Source of the DNA: Advenella kashmirensis W13003
GTDB lineage: Bacteria > Pseudomonadota > Gammaproteobacteria > Burkholderiales > Burkholderiaceae_B
NCBI RefSeq assembly: GCF_000506985.1
Contig: NZ_KI650979.1
Location: 1,302,710-1,366,709 of the forward strand
Direction: 5' to 3'
Length of the DNA: 64,000 nucleotides
The first letter of the stretch is position 1, and every line of letters starts with the position of its first letter. The notes below the pieces were generated by a model. That model saw only the letters and a list, made by a program, of their open reading frames with translations, did not search any database and was not told the DNA's origin. This document shows positions 53,016-61,533 of this stretch, piece after piece. Position numbers and translations under genes: made by a program.

Positions 53016-54521
53016 TCAGGGTTGTTCGTCTACGGGCGTGGCCTGGCGTACCGCATGCTCCCACTGCTGCATCAACGCCTCGGCACGTTCGCGACCCATG
53101 GTCGGATGAAAGCGCCTTTCGGCACGCCAGAGCTGCGAGATCTCGTCTGTGCCTCTGTAGATGCCGCTGGAGAGCCCTGCCAAATAGGCCGCTCCCAGCG
53201 CCGTGGTCTCAACGCACTCGGGACGTACAACCGGAACGCCAAGCAGATCAGCCTGAAATTGCATCAGCAAATCGTTCACGCAGGCACCGCCATCGACCCG
53301 CAGTTCATCGACCGATCGACCACCCGCTTCCGAGGCGTCCCGGCTCATCGCTGTCAGCAAGGCTGCACTTTGGTAGGCGATAGATTCGAGCGCGGCCCTT
53401 GCGATATGCGCCAGTGTGGTGCCGCGCGTGATACCGGTGATGGTGCCACGCGCATCGGGTTTCCAGTAGGGAGCGCCCAGGCCGGTGAAGGCGGGCACCA
53501 TCATGACGCCGCCCGAGTCGGGGACGCTTTCGGCCAGTTGTTGCACCTGGCCGCTATTTTCGATGGCGCTCAGCCCGTCGCGCAGCCACTGCACCACGGC
53601 CCCGCCGACAAATACGCTGCCTTCAAGAGCGTATTCGGGCGTAGCGTGGGGCTGGGCGGCGCTGGTGGTCAGCAATCCATTATGAGAGGTCTGGAAGTTG
53701 CGGCCGGTATGCATCAGCATGAAGCAACCGGTGCCATAGGTATTTTTGGCCATCCCCGCCGAAAAGCAGGCCTGGCCGAACAGGGCGCTTTGCTGATCGC
53801 CGGCAACGCCGCCAATGGCAATTGCGCCACCCAGTATGTCGGCGTCAGTACGACCGAAGTCGCTGCTGGAGGGCAGCACTTCGGGCATCAGCGCTCGTGG
53901 AATGTTCATTAACCCGAGCAAGTCGTCATCCCACTGGTTGGTATGTACGTTAAAAAGCATGGTGCGGCTGGCGTTGCTCACATCGGTTACATGGCGCCGG
54001 CCGCCGGTCAGTTGCCAGATCAGCCAGGTGTCTACTGTACCGAAGGCCAGTTCGCCGCGTTCAGCTGCCTGGCGCGCGCCAGGAACATTGTCGAGCAGCC
54101 ACTGTAATTTGGTACCCGAAAAATACGCATCAACCAGCAGACCGGTTTTTTCCTGGATGGCGGCGGCATGGCCCTGCTCGCGCAATTGCGCGCAGGCTGG
54201 TTCAGCACGACGATCCTGCCAGACAATCGCGTTGTGCACGGGCTCGCCGGTGGTGCGGTTCCATAGCACCGTGGTTTCGCGTTGATTGGTGATGCCCAGT
54301 GCGCGCACTTCGCTTGCGCTGAGGCCGGCCCTGGCCAGGGCTTCGCGCGCGGTGGTCAGCTGGGTACGCCAGATTTCCCGCGGATCATGTTCGACACAGC
54401 CGGGCCGCGAGTATATCTGCGGCAGTTCCAGCTGGGCCTGGGCGACGGCGTGACCCTGAGAGTCGAAGACAATGCTACGCGAGCTGGAAGTGCCCTGGTC
54501 CAGGGCGAGCAGATAGGTCAT
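53016..54521 (-). CDS. glpK: glycerol kinase
   Basis: A 501-residue FGGY-family kinase that makes glycerol 3-phosphate from glycerol and ATP in the cytoplasm. Motifs: [18 protein letters not shown] (phosphate loop), [58 protein letters not shown], and [13 protein letters not shown] with the C-terminal [15 protein letters not shown]. Full length and collinear with E. coli GlpK. No glpF, glpD or glpR is adjacent. A terminator hairpin sits 13 bases upstream of its start, inside its leader. Confidence 0.97.
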   Translation of the reverse strand: MTYLLALDQGTSSSRSIVFDSQGHAVAQAQLELPQIYSRPGCVEHDPREIWRTQLTTAREALARAGLSASEVRALGITNQRETTVLWNRTTGEPVHNAIVWQDRRAEPACAQLREQGHAAAIQEKTGLLVDAYFSGTKLQWLLDNVPGARQAAERGELAFGTVDTWLIWQLTGGRRHVTDVSNASRTMLFNVHTNQWDDDLLGLMNIPRALMPEVLPSSSDFGRTDADILGGAIAIGGVAGDQQSALFGQACFSAGMAKNTYGTGCFMLMHTGRNFQTSHNGLLTTSAAQPHATPEYALEGSVFVGGAVVQWLRDGLSAIENSGQVQQLAESVPDSGGVMMVPAFTGLGAPYWKPDARGTITGITRGTTLAHIARAALESIAYQSAALLTAMSRDASEAGGRSVDELRVDGGACVNDLLMQFQADLLGVPVVRPECVETTALGAAYLAGLSSGIYRGTDEISQLWRAERRFHPTMGRERAEALMQQWEHAVRQATPVDEQP

Positions 54522-54533
54522 GTGTGATCTCTG

Positions 54534-54555
54534 AAAAAAAGCGCTGGGGGCGCTT
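54534..54555 (-). terminator. rho-independent terminator ending the buf operon
   Basis: On the minus strand AAGCGC (54555-54550) and GCGCTT (54544-54539) form a 6-bp stem with a 5-base loop, followed by seven T (54540-54534). It lies 86 bases after the last buf-operon gene and 13 bases before glpK, so the glpK transcript must start within or past this hairpin, or read through it. Confidence 0.75.
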
Positions 54556-54640
54556 ATGAATGCCTAATGTTTATATTAAAGCATCCTGTGCAAAAATCGT
54601 GACCTGGAAGGAAAGTTGTCCCTGACTGGCAGGTGGTTCA

Positions 54641-55282
54641 TCACCAGCGCAGCAACCGAGGCCCCAGCAGCGCTCCGATCCCTGCCGGCACAAGCAGTCC
54701 GGCCACATACCACACGGCCCAGAACGCGACTTCCATTTCCGGGCAATGAAAGCTATAGACTATCGTTGCAAGGGCACTGGCCAGCAGTCCGGCAGCGGCG
54801 CCCGCCAGGCGCGGACGGGTCGGCGCCATCCCCTTCATCGCCCAGAATATGGCGACAAAACCCGGTACCGCCAGATACAGGATGTTGAAGAGACAGGTCC
54901 GCCAGGAAATACCCAATACCATATTCAGGCGATCTGACACAGGTGCCAATCCAAGGGTGACCAGTGCGGCGATCCATACGGCGACGATCGGGACAACAAT
55001 AATGATCCAGCGTTGCCCTGTCCGGATGCCCGGTCGCGCCAGGCGCCTGGCGATCAAAAATGCGCCGATTGCGATGATCAGGGGAAACGCCAGCTTGATC
55101 CAGAACAGGGGCGTACCCAGCATGGTCATGATGTCCGGCCTGACACCCAGAAAGGCCAGCATCAACAGCACGGCGCCAACTGCGGCGACCAGCAGTGCAA
55201 CGCCGTAGCGCCGGGTCGGCAGGCTGTGGTCAATCGGACCTGCATTACTGGCCAGCAATGCAGCCAAATCATTTGTTTTCAT
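54641..55282 (-). CDS. NrsF-family (DUF1109) anti-sigma factor, downstream copy
   Basis: A 213-residue protein with six membrane helices and a short cytoplasmic N-terminus ([20 protein letters not shown]). Helices begin near [20 protein letters not shown] and end at [19 protein letters not shown]. NrsF proteins hold SigF-type ECF factors at the membrane until released. ATG overlaps the sigma-factor stop by four bases. A second, different NrsF copy lies upstream of the sigma gene. A conserved cysteine lies in [11 protein letters not shown], matching NrsF cysteines. Confidence 0.88.
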   Translation of the reverse strand: MKTNDLAALLASNAGPIDHSLPTRRYGVALLVAAVGAVLLMLAFLGVRPDIMTMLGTPLFWIKLAFPLIIAIGAFLIARRLARPGIRTGQRWIIIVVPIVAVWIAALVTLGLAPVSDRLNMVLGISWRTCLFNILYLAVPGFVAIFWAMKGMAPTRPRLAGAAAGLLASALATIVYSFHCPEMEVAFWAVWYVAGLLVPAGIGALLGPRLLRW

Positions 55283-55860
55283 AGTGTGCCTCTTATTTTG
55301 GCAGCCAATGCCTTGATTCCCCTGTGGATACCCACCTTGACCGCCGACTCCGACAAGCCGGTCAATTGGGCCGCTTCGGCCACGGACAGCCCCTGCAGCT
55401 TGACATACATGATCGGCAGGCGATGGCGGTCAGGCAGTTGGGCCAGCAGTTTGTCAACGTCCCGTCGCGCCTGGGCGGCTTCTTCGTCGGATTCGGCAAA
55501 CAATTCCTGTTGCTGGTCTTCCAGGGATTCGTTCCAGGCATCGTAGCGGTAGCGGCCGCGCAGATAGTCGGTCATCTTATAGCGTGCGATGGCATAGGTC
55601 CAGGCAGTCAGCGGCTGGTCCGGCTCATAGGTATGCCGGCCGTTATGCACGGCGATCAGGATTTCCTGGACGATATCTTCTATATCGCTGCAGGCATAGC
55701 TCAGTCGCTTGCGCAGGAACGCGCGCAGATTACCGCCCAGCGCCTGCAGAAACGACTGATAGGCCTGTGTGTCGCCCTCCAGCCCGGCCAGGAACAATCC
55801 CCTGAGCTGCCGTTCAGTGGCCCGGGCTTTGGCAATCGGGGTATTGTCGGATTCGCTCAT
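55279..55860 (-). CDS. ECF sigma factor, SigF type
   Basis: A 193-residue sigma factor. Region 2: [20 protein letters not shown] then [16 protein letters not shown] and [20 protein letters not shown]; region 4: [40 protein letters not shown] with the helix-turn-helix [14 protein letters not shown] 55860 has GAGG upstream; the longer frame reaching 56136 lies in the NrsF gene. It should drive the buf operon from a promoter like that at 59132-59157, creating positive autoregulation. Flanked by two anti-sigma genes. Confidence 0.92.
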   Translation of the reverse strand: MSESDNTPIAKARATERQLRGLFLAGLEGDTQAYQSFLQALGGNLRAFLRKRLSYACSDIEDIVQEILIAVHNGRHTYEPDQPLTAWTYAIARYKMTDYLRGRYRYDAWNESLEDQQQELFAESDEEAAQARRDVDKLLAQLPDRHRLPIMYVKLQGLSVAEAAQLTGLSESAVKVGIHRGIKALAAKIRGTL

Positions 55861-55871
55861 CAGCCAGGACC

Positions 55872-56516
55872 TCACCACCGTAAATAGCCAGGGCCGAGCG
55901 CGGCGCCGATAGCCGTTGTCATGAAAATGGCCAGCACATGCAGAATACCCCAATAAGGCACCGGCATGGACGGACAATACAGTGCGTAAATGAGCACGCC
56001 TTGCGCGCCTGCCAGCAAGCCGGCGCCTGCGCCGGAAAGCGCCAGACGGGTGGGCGCCAGTCGTCTCATCGCCTGGATCATCGCGATCAGCGAGGGCAGC
56101 GAGAGCAGGATCGTATTGGCAATCGTCGTACCCCACATCGTACCACTGGGCACCAGATTCAGACGAAATTCGGCCGGGGTGGCCAGAATGAAACCGAGTG
56201 CCCCCAGCATCATGGCGGCGATGGGCAGCAGGGTGATCAACCAGGCGAATTTCACGGATGCTCCGGGCCTGGCCAGGCGTTGTACCAGTTGAAGTGCCGC
56301 GGCAATGACCACGAGCGGGAAGGCCAGCCGGATCCAGAACCGCGAGCTGAGCATTTGCTCAGGCATGCTACTGCTGACGCCAAAGACAACAACCAGCAGC
56401 ATGGTGCCGCCTGCCATTCCCAGCAGCAGTGCCCTGTTCAGCCGTTTGCTGATGGCGTCCCGCTCTATCGGCGCGAGTTCATGCGCCAGTCGGGACACCA
56501 GATCGTGAGTGCGCAT
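55872..56516 (-). CDS. NrsF-family (DUF1109) anti-sigma factor, upstream copy
   Basis: A 214-residue six-helix membrane protein, same length as and related to the downstream NrsF copy: N-terminus [14 protein letters not shown] compares with [13 protein letters not shown] of the other. Helices include [18 protein letters not shown] and [21 protein letters not shown] cysteine in [11 protein letters not shown] aligns with that in the other copy. ATG 56516 is preferred over 56522 on homology. It lies 14 bases after the DoxX-like gene and 11 bases before the sigma gene. Confidence 0.88.
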   Translation of the reverse strand: MRTHDLVSRLAHELAPIERDAISKRLNRALLLGMAGGTMLLVVVFGVSSSMPEQMLSSRFWIRLAFPLVVIAAALQLVQRLARPGASVKFAWLITLLPIAAMMLGALGFILATPAEFRLNLVPSGTMWGTTIANTILLSLPSLIAMIQAMRRLAPTRLALSGAGAGLLAGAQGVLIYALYCPSMPVPYWGILHVLAIFMTTAIGAALGPGYLRW

Positions 56517-56529
56517 AGGCATGATGTGA

Positions 56530-57036
56530 TCAGGACCGTGGATACCGGTCTCCAAGCCAATAATCGAGGGATACGCGGCCGGGCCCCCAGGCGGCAATGC
56601 CCAGCGCCATGGCGATCCAGGTCAGGTGTACCGGCCATCCATCCGGCACGGTCAGCTGGATGATCAGCGTCATCAATACGATTCCCAACGCGGCAAATCG
56701 CGCGCCAATACCTGCGATCAGCAGTACTGGCAGCACCACTTCGCCGCAGCCGGACAGAAAGGCGAACAGTGCCGGCGCAGGAAACGGGTAAGGTCCACCG
56801 GGCAGGTGCAGCCGGAATTCATCCGTAAACAGATAAATAGCGGTGTCGTTAAGCATCAAAAAGCCCTGCCATTTCAACAGGCCGGATTTCAGGAAAGGAA
56901 CGGCCAGCGCTACGCGCAACAGTAATTGAACCAGCCACGGCCGGGCGATCCATTGCACACCCGCTCTGGCGCTTGCAGCCAGGCCGGCTATTTTCCACTG
57001 GCCGGAGATGGATGCCTGGTCTTGGTTTAGTATCAT
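56530..57036 (-). CDS. DoxX-family membrane protein of the bufferin operon
   Basis: A 168-residue integral membrane protein with four helices of DoxX type: LLLRVALAVPFLKSGLLKWQ, ALFAFLSGCGEVVLPVLLIA, LGIVLMTLIIQLTVPDG. In bufferin operons a DoxX protein (BufD) is often present and may shuttle electrons to a respiratory quinone. ATG 57036 has GGAG upstream and lies two bases after bufC; the TTG at 57042 is rejected. Confidence 0.85.
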   Translation of the reverse strand: MILNQDQASISGQWKIAGLAASARAGVQWIARPWLVQLLLRVALAVPFLKSGLLKWQGFLMLNDTAIYLFTDEFRLHLPGGPYPFPAPALFAFLSGCGEVVLPVLLIAGIGARFAALGIVLMTLIIQLTVPDGWPVHLTWIAMALGIAAWGPGRVSLDYWLGDRYPRS

Positions 57037-57038
57037 GG

Positions 57039-57803
57039 TCAACTCTCCATTTGAATCGTGGTGAACGCGCCCGCCGTGATCATGGCAGCCAGGCTGGCCG
57101 ACAGATCGAAATCGGGCGCGGTATCGAATGCGGTGGCGGCCGCGTCTCCCAGGGTCAGGCCGTCAAGCAGTGCGCAGAGAAAGGCCGCAGCAGCTGCGGA
57201 CAGGTTCGAGACGATCACATCCTCATCTGGGCGCGTGACGAGTGCGTTCTGGGCCTCGCTTGATGTCAGGGTGCTCACCGGGCCATCCTGTTTGTTCATG
57301 GCGAAGATGGCCACGGCAGGATAGGGCGACTGTACGAGGCGGGTAGCCGGATGCGCGTGCAGGCGTAGCCCGTTCAATGCCGGCTCCGGCACCCGGACCA
57401 GATCCTGGGCCTGCAGAACGGGTGCGTCGGCCGCATGATAGGCATCCAGCCAGGCGCGTTCGATACGTGCCGTGTCGGCAAGCCAGGGCAGGTTCTGTGC
57501 ATAGAGGTAAGACTCGATAAAAGCCGGAAAATCACGTCCGTAATCGAATAGCAGTGGCGACGAGGGTGGGCAGGCCCGTACATGAAACCGTGCCATGGCC
57601 CGGAAAAATTCAACACCCGTGATGCGCTGCACGGCAGGATAAATCGCTGCCAGCGCATCGATCAGGCTGACCGTGACATTATTGCGGTAAACGTTGTAGC
57701 GTGTTTGTGGGTTCTGTCCAGGATGAGCTACGACGTCAGTCGGCAAGGCGCGGTTCGGGTTGAGCAGACCGGCGCAGAATGTCGGTGCGTACTCATCATT
57801 CAT
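57039..57803 (-). CDS. bufC: bufferin maturation partner protein, DUF2063
   Basis: A 254-residue DUF2063/HvfC-type protein with a recognition-domain-like N-terminus and no membrane helix: FCAGLLNPNRALPTDVVAHP, RYNVYRNNVTVSLIDALAA and YPAVQRITGVEFFRAMAR are its family marks. It is the partner that brings the precursor to the BufB iron enzyme. ATG overlaps bufB by 8 bases and its stop lies 2 bases before the DoxX gene, so the genes are translated as a unit. Confidence 0.88.
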   Translation of the reverse strand: MNDEYAPTFCAGLLNPNRALPTDVVAHPGQNPQTRYNVYRNNVTVSLIDALAAIYPAVQRITGVEFFRAMARFHVRACPPSSPLLFDYGRDFPAFIESYLYAQNLPWLADTARIERAWLDAYHAADAPVLQAQDLVRVPEPALNGLRLHAHPATRLVQSPYPAVAIFAMNKQDGPVSTLTSSEAQNALVTRPDEDVIVSNLSAAAAAFLCALLDGLTLGDAAATAFDTAPDFDLSASLAAMITAGAFTTIQMES

Positions 57804-58740
57804 GGCAGACCTCGGCCAGTACGTTTTGTCCCTGCCGGCTCACGGCCGCATTCAGGTATTGTCTTGCACGTAACGCCTGTGCTTTCAGAATCGGCCAGGC
57901 GGGCACATTGCTGTCCCATTCGATCAGCGTGGGGAAGGGACCGGCCCGGTCAATCACGTTTTCGTAGAGTCGCCATACGGCAGCGGCCACTGCCCGGTCA
58001 TGGCTGTCGATGAGCAGTCGCTGCGTCGTGTCAGCATTCTCTTCGCTGTGCCCGGCCAGATGAATTTCGCCTACCCGGTTCAATGGAAAACCTGCGAGAT
58101 AGGCTTCTGCACTGAGCCCATGATTGATTGCACTGACGTAGACATTGTTGATATCCAGCAGCAGACCACAGCCTGTGCGGCGTGCGATTTCATGCAGAAA
58201 GTCCGTTTCCTGCATGTCAGATGACGCAAACTGAATATAGGTCGACGGATTCTCCAGCAATAAGGGACGCGAGATCGCCATCTGTACCTGGTCGATATGA
58301 TCGCACACGGTTTGCAAGGTGGTCCGGGTATAGGGCAGGGGCAATAGATCGTTGTAAAACGTATTGTTGTGCGAAGACCAGGCCAGGTGCTCCGACACCA
58401 GGACCGGTTCATAGCGTTTGACGAGCTGCGCGAAGCGTTCAAGGTGTACGGTGTTCAACGGTTCCGGGCCGCCGATCGACATGCAGACACCATGAATGGA
58501 CAGTGGATACTGCTCTCGAATCGCCGTCAGGGTCCGATGTGGCGGACCGCCTGCGCCCATATAGTTTTCTGCATGTACTTCGAAGAATGCATCAGTCCAG
58601 CTGTCTGCCAGGATGGTTGCCAGGTGTTCATGCTTGAAGCTGGTTCCCGTCAGCCGTTGCCGGCGCGGATTCACATCGGATCCCGCGCAAAAGGGGCGGC
58701 CGTTCACGTCGCCGGATGTGAGTATGGTGCTGTCGTACAC
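57796..58740 (-). CDS. bufB: multinuclear non-heme iron oxidase (MNIO, DUF692) for bufferin modification
   Basis: A 314-residue TIM-barrel enzyme of the DUF692/MNIO family. Likely metal ligands: FEVHAENY (Glu54, His56, Glu58), LSIHGVCMSIGG (His83), SEHLAW (Glu117, His118), ENPSTY (Glu163), LLLDINNVYV (Asp196), EIHLAGH (His227, His231), DSHDRA (Asp246, His248) and IEWDSN (Glu274). MNIOs oxidise precursor cysteines, in bufferins to thiooxazole. Start is GTG 58740, preceded by AGGAAA, 26 bases after bufA; the longer frame to 58947 overlaps bufA. Confidence 0.9.
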   Translation of the reverse strand: MYDSTILTSGDVNGRPFCAGSDVNPRRQRLTGTSFKHEHLATILADSWTDAFFEVHAENYMGAGGPPHRTLTAIREQYPLSIHGVCMSIGGPEPLNTVHLERFAQLVKRYEPVLVSEHLAWSSHNNTFYNDLLPLPYTRTTLQTVCDHIDQVQMAISRPLLLENPSTYIQFASSDMQETDFLHEIARRTGCGLLLDINNVYVSAINHGLSAEAYLAGFPLNRVGEIHLAGHSEENADTTQRLLIDSHDRAVAAAVWRLYENVIDRAGPFPTLIEWDSNVPAWPILKAQALRARQYLNAAVSRQGQNVLAEVCHE

Positions 58741-58766
58741 GGCCGTTTCCTGTCTGATTACACCGA

Positions 58767-59078
58767 TCAGGCTTTGACAGGGGTCAATGAGCCATGACCG
58801 CCGCCGGGTACCTGAATGTTTTCGCATGTGCCTGCCTGGACAAACTTCCATGCATTGCCCTGGAAGTCCTTGGTGGAGGTGCCCTGGCAGGTCGTGCCGG
58901 GACCGGCTGCGCAGTCGTTCTGTCCCTTGAGCGCAACGCCGTAGCATTTGACCTTTTTGGCAGAGACGGCGGCGTCGGCTTCTGCCTTTGTCAAAGGGCC
59001 GGCATGGGCGACCGACGCCATCACGCCGGCGATGGCACTCGCGAGCAGAGCGGAACTGACCATTGATTTAGCTGACAT
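58767..59078 (-). CDS. bufA: bufferin precursor peptide, DUF2282 family
   Basis: A 103-residue protein with a Sec signal peptide ending AHA-GP (about residue 26), unusual for a RiPP precursor but normal for bufferins. The mature part holds four cysteines: Cys45 (KVKCYGVA), Cys56 (NDCAAG), Cys64 (TTCQGT) and Cys85 (AGTCEN), in the DUF2282 arrangement [18 protein letters not shown]. Some would be modified to copper-binding thiooxazoles. GGAG precedes the ATG. It is first in a seven-gene operon with maturation enzymes and a sigma/anti-sigma set. Confidence 0.92.
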   Translation of the reverse strand: MSAKSMVSSALLASAIAGVMASVAHAGPLTKAEADAAVSAKKVKCYGVALKGQNDCAAGPGTTCQGTSTKDFQGNAWKFVQAGTCENIQVPGGGHGSLTPVKA

Positions 59079-59131
59079 ACATTTCTCCAGTAATTGACAA
59101 TCGATGCATCCGGAATGGATACATAAGAGAG

Positions 59132-59157
59132 TTCGCCCGGAATCAGAAATGGGTTAC
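59132..59157 (-). promoter_or_regulatory. SigF-like promoter of the buf operon, GTAACC-N16-CGAA
   Basis: On the minus strand GTAACC (59157-59152), a 16-base spacer, then CGAA (59135-59132). This equals the SigF promoter consensus of Caulobacter as I remember it. The -10 lies 54 bases before the bufA ATG. It links the operon's own sigma factor to the precursor gene. Confidence 0.7.
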
Positions 59158-59247
59158 AGCCTGGGTGGATTTTTTATGAAAATTAATGAGAACCGCAATA
59201 ACGATGCAGGTTTCCAGAATAATTATGTTTGCAATAAAATAAGTAGC

Positions 59248-60159
59248 TTATCCGTCAGCCCGGGCCAGTTCACGCATTGCCAAAATATCGCGTTTGGGCG
59301 GCGCGCCAAACAGACGGCTGTATTCCCGACTGAACTGCGATGGGCTCTCATAGCCCACCCTGAAGGCGGCAGTGGCCGCATCCAGGTGCTCGTTGAGCAT
59401 CAGGTGTTTCGCCTCGTTCAGGCGCAGCCATTTCTGATATTGCAGCGGACTCATGGCCGTCAGTTGCCGAAAATGATGGTGAAAGGTCGGCGTGCTCATC
59501 TGTACACTGGATGCCAGCTCTTCCACCCGCAGCGGCGTGGCAAAGTTTTGTTTGAGCCAGTCGATCGTGCGCGCAATACGGTAACTGTGGCCGTCGACCG
59601 AGGCGATCTGGCGCAGCCTGGCGGCCTGATCGCTCTTCAATAAACGGTAATGGATTTCGCGTTCAAAAAGCGGCGCCAGGGTGTCAATCGCTTCGGGCTC
59701 ATTTAGCAGGTTCACCAGCCGCCTGAACGGGTCCAGTATGTCAGATGTGATGTTACCCAGGCCGATGCTGCCCGCAGACGGTCGCTCGCGTGGGATAGGC
59801 ACGTCGCCGTGGGCAATCAGTTCCGCCAGCGTGCGCAAATTCAGACTCAGGGTCAGCCCCAGGCAGGGCGTTTGGGGGCTGGCGGTCATGACCTGGGACG
59901 TTGCGGGCAGATCGACAGAGGTAATCAGAAAGCGCGACACATCGTAGGGATAGGCTTGTTCTCCGACCCACATTCTTTTGGCGCCCTGAACCACCAGGAC
60001 GATGCTGGGGTTGACAATGCAGTAGCGTGGCGGAGTTGGCGCTTCACGGCGGAAAAAATTCAGGCCGGCAATAGGAGTCGGGCAATCTTCTGTGCCTGCG
60101 CTCCATTTATCAATCATGCGTGCCAGCGATTCGCGTAGGGGATGGCTGCCGTTTTCCAT
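59248..60159 (-). CDS. AraC-family regulator (YqhC-like)
   Basis: A 303-residue regulator. N-terminal AraC_N domain (PRYCIVNPSIVLVVQGAKRM, YDVSRFLITSVDLPATSQVM) and C-terminal double helix-turn-helix (LRVEELASSVQMSTPTFHHH, AAFRVGYESPSQFSREYSRL). YqhC activates an aldehyde/alcohol dehydrogenase gene in E. coli; here the divergent gene at 60389 is a zinc alcohol dehydrogenase, so the same arrangement is inferred. Its 3' end lies 90 bases before the buf promoter. Confidence 0.92.
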   Translation of the reverse strand: MENGSHPLRESLARMIDKWSAGTEDCPTPIAGLNFFRREAPTPPRYCIVNPSIVLVVQGAKRMWVGEQAYPYDVSRFLITSVDLPATSQVMTASPQTPCLGLTLSLNLRTLAELIAHGDVPIPRERPSAGSIGLGNITSDILDPFRRLVNLLNEPEAIDTLAPLFEREIHYRLLKSDQAARLRQIASVDGHSYRIARTIDWLKQNFATPLRVEELASSVQMSTPTFHHHFRQLTAMSPLQYQKWLRLNEAKHLMLNEHLDAATAAFRVGYESPSQFSREYSRLFGAPPKRDILAMRELARADG

Positions 60160-60388
60160 TTTTTAAGTCAATTTAGGAGTCGGATAAGGGAGAGTCCGGG
60201 AAAAAGATACTTTACCCAGTTTCTGCACACAATGCCACAAAACGCTGTCGATTCATCGTAATAGGCAAGAAAATGAGATCATTGTGATACCAGTTCGGCA
60301 TGGGGGTCGCCGAAAATATAAATCTCTTTCAGTGAGGCCGGCATGCCGGTTTTTTCTGTTTTCGATGGTTTTATATCAAGGAAATACC

Positions 60389-61438
60389 ATGTCTATCCAC
60401 GCATACGGCGCCCACGCAGGCGATCAACCGCTAGAGTCCATGACGATTACCCGGCGTGCACCCGGCCCTCATGACATCCAGATCGACATTGCCTATTGTG
60501 GTGTGTGCCACTCCGACCTGCACCAAGTGCGTTCGGAATGGGCCGGTACGCTTTATCCTTGCGTGCCAGGGCACGAAATCGTAGGCCGGGTATCGGCTGT
60601 CGGCGATCATGTATCAGGTTTCAAATCAGGCGATCTGGTGGGTGTAGGTTGCATTGTCGATAGCTGCCAGCATTGCGAAGAGTGCGATGCCGGGCTGGAA
60701 AACTACTGCGACGGAATGGTCGGAACCTATAACGGAGCGACTGCCGATGAGCCCGGGCACACGCTGGGTGGCTATTCCCAGCAGATTGTGGTGCATGAGC
60801 GCTATGTATTGCGAATCCGCCATCCCGAGGCGCAACTGGCTGCCGTGGCCCCGTTGCTGTGCGCAGGGATTACGACGTATTCGCCTTTGCGGCATTGGGG
60901 GGTGTCGACCGGGAAGAAGGTCGGCGTGGTGGGTATTGGTGGCCTGGGGCACATGGGCATCAAGCTGGCAGCCGCGATGGGCGCGCATGTGGTGGCGTTT
61001 ACCACATCGGAATCCAAACGCGATGCGGCCCGGGCATTGGGGGCGCACGAAGTGGTGGTTTCGCGTAATGAAGACGAAATGGCGGCCCATGCCAAAAGCC
61101 TGGATTTCATTCTGAATACGGTCGCTGCGCCACACGATCTGGACCCTTTCTTTGCGCTGCTCAAGCGGGATGGCACAATGACGCTGGTTGGTGCGCCCGC
61201 CACCCCGCATCCGTCGCCTGATGTGTTCAATCTCATTACCAAACGCCGCAGTCTGGCAGGTTCTATGATTGGTGGAATTCCTGAAACACAGGAAATGCTG
61301 GATTTTTGTGCCGATCATGACATCGTGGCCGATATTGAAATGATCCGCGCCGATCAGATCAACGATGCTTATGAGCGCATGCTCAAGGGCGATGTGAAGT
61401 ATCGCTTCGTCATGGATATTACGTCTATGGCGACGTAA
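60389..61438 (+). CDS. zinc-dependent alcohol dehydrogenase, cinnamyl-alcohol/YahK type
   Basis: A 349-residue medium-chain dehydrogenase. Catalytic zinc: Cys in YCGVCHSDLHQV and His in PGHEIVGRVSAVGDH; structural zinc: CQHCEECDAGLENYC. NADP-binding Rossmann motif VGIGGLGHMGIKLA follows. AAGGA lies before ATG 60389; the longer frame from 60284 is rejected. It reduces aldehydes (or oxidises alcohols) with NADPH. Divergent from the YqhC-like AraC regulator, 229 bases apart. Confidence 0.93.
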   Translation: MSIHAYGAHAGDQPLESMTITRRAPGPHDIQIDIAYCGVCHSDLHQVRSEWAGTLYPCVPGHEIVGRVSAVGDHVSGFKSGDLVGVGCIVDSCQHCEECDAGLENYCDGMVGTYNGATADEPGHTLGGYSQQIVVHERYVLRIRHPEAQLAAVAPLLCAGITTYSPLRHWGVSTGKKVGVVGIGGLGHMGIKLAAAMGAHVVAFTTSESKRDAARALGAHEVVVSRNEDEMAAHAKSLDFILNTVAAPHDLDPFFALLKRDGTMTLVGAPATPHPSPDVFNLITKRRSLAGSMIGGIPETQEMLDFCADHDIVADIEMIRADQINDAYERMLKGDVKYRFVMDITSMAT

Positions 61439-61533
61439 GCTGCGATTTCGTCAGAACGAACACCCGACACGAGTAACAAAGACGTCACGAAGACGTTGCG
61501 CAAACGTTACTAATGAGCTACGAATGGCTCGCC

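Noticed and set aside
53022-53912. 296-residue plus-strand frame inside glpK
   Set aside because: Shadow of glycerol kinase; no family marks.
55938-56663. 241-residue plus-strand frame inside the NrsF and DoxX genes
   Set aside because: Gln/Arg/His-rich translation typical of antisense reading of membrane proteins.
61439-61533. Inverted repeats (AGTAAC...GTTACT with inner ACGTT...AACGT) between the alcohol dehydrogenase and PLD genes
   Set aside because: Short interrupted arms with no T-run; not convincing as a terminator or operator.
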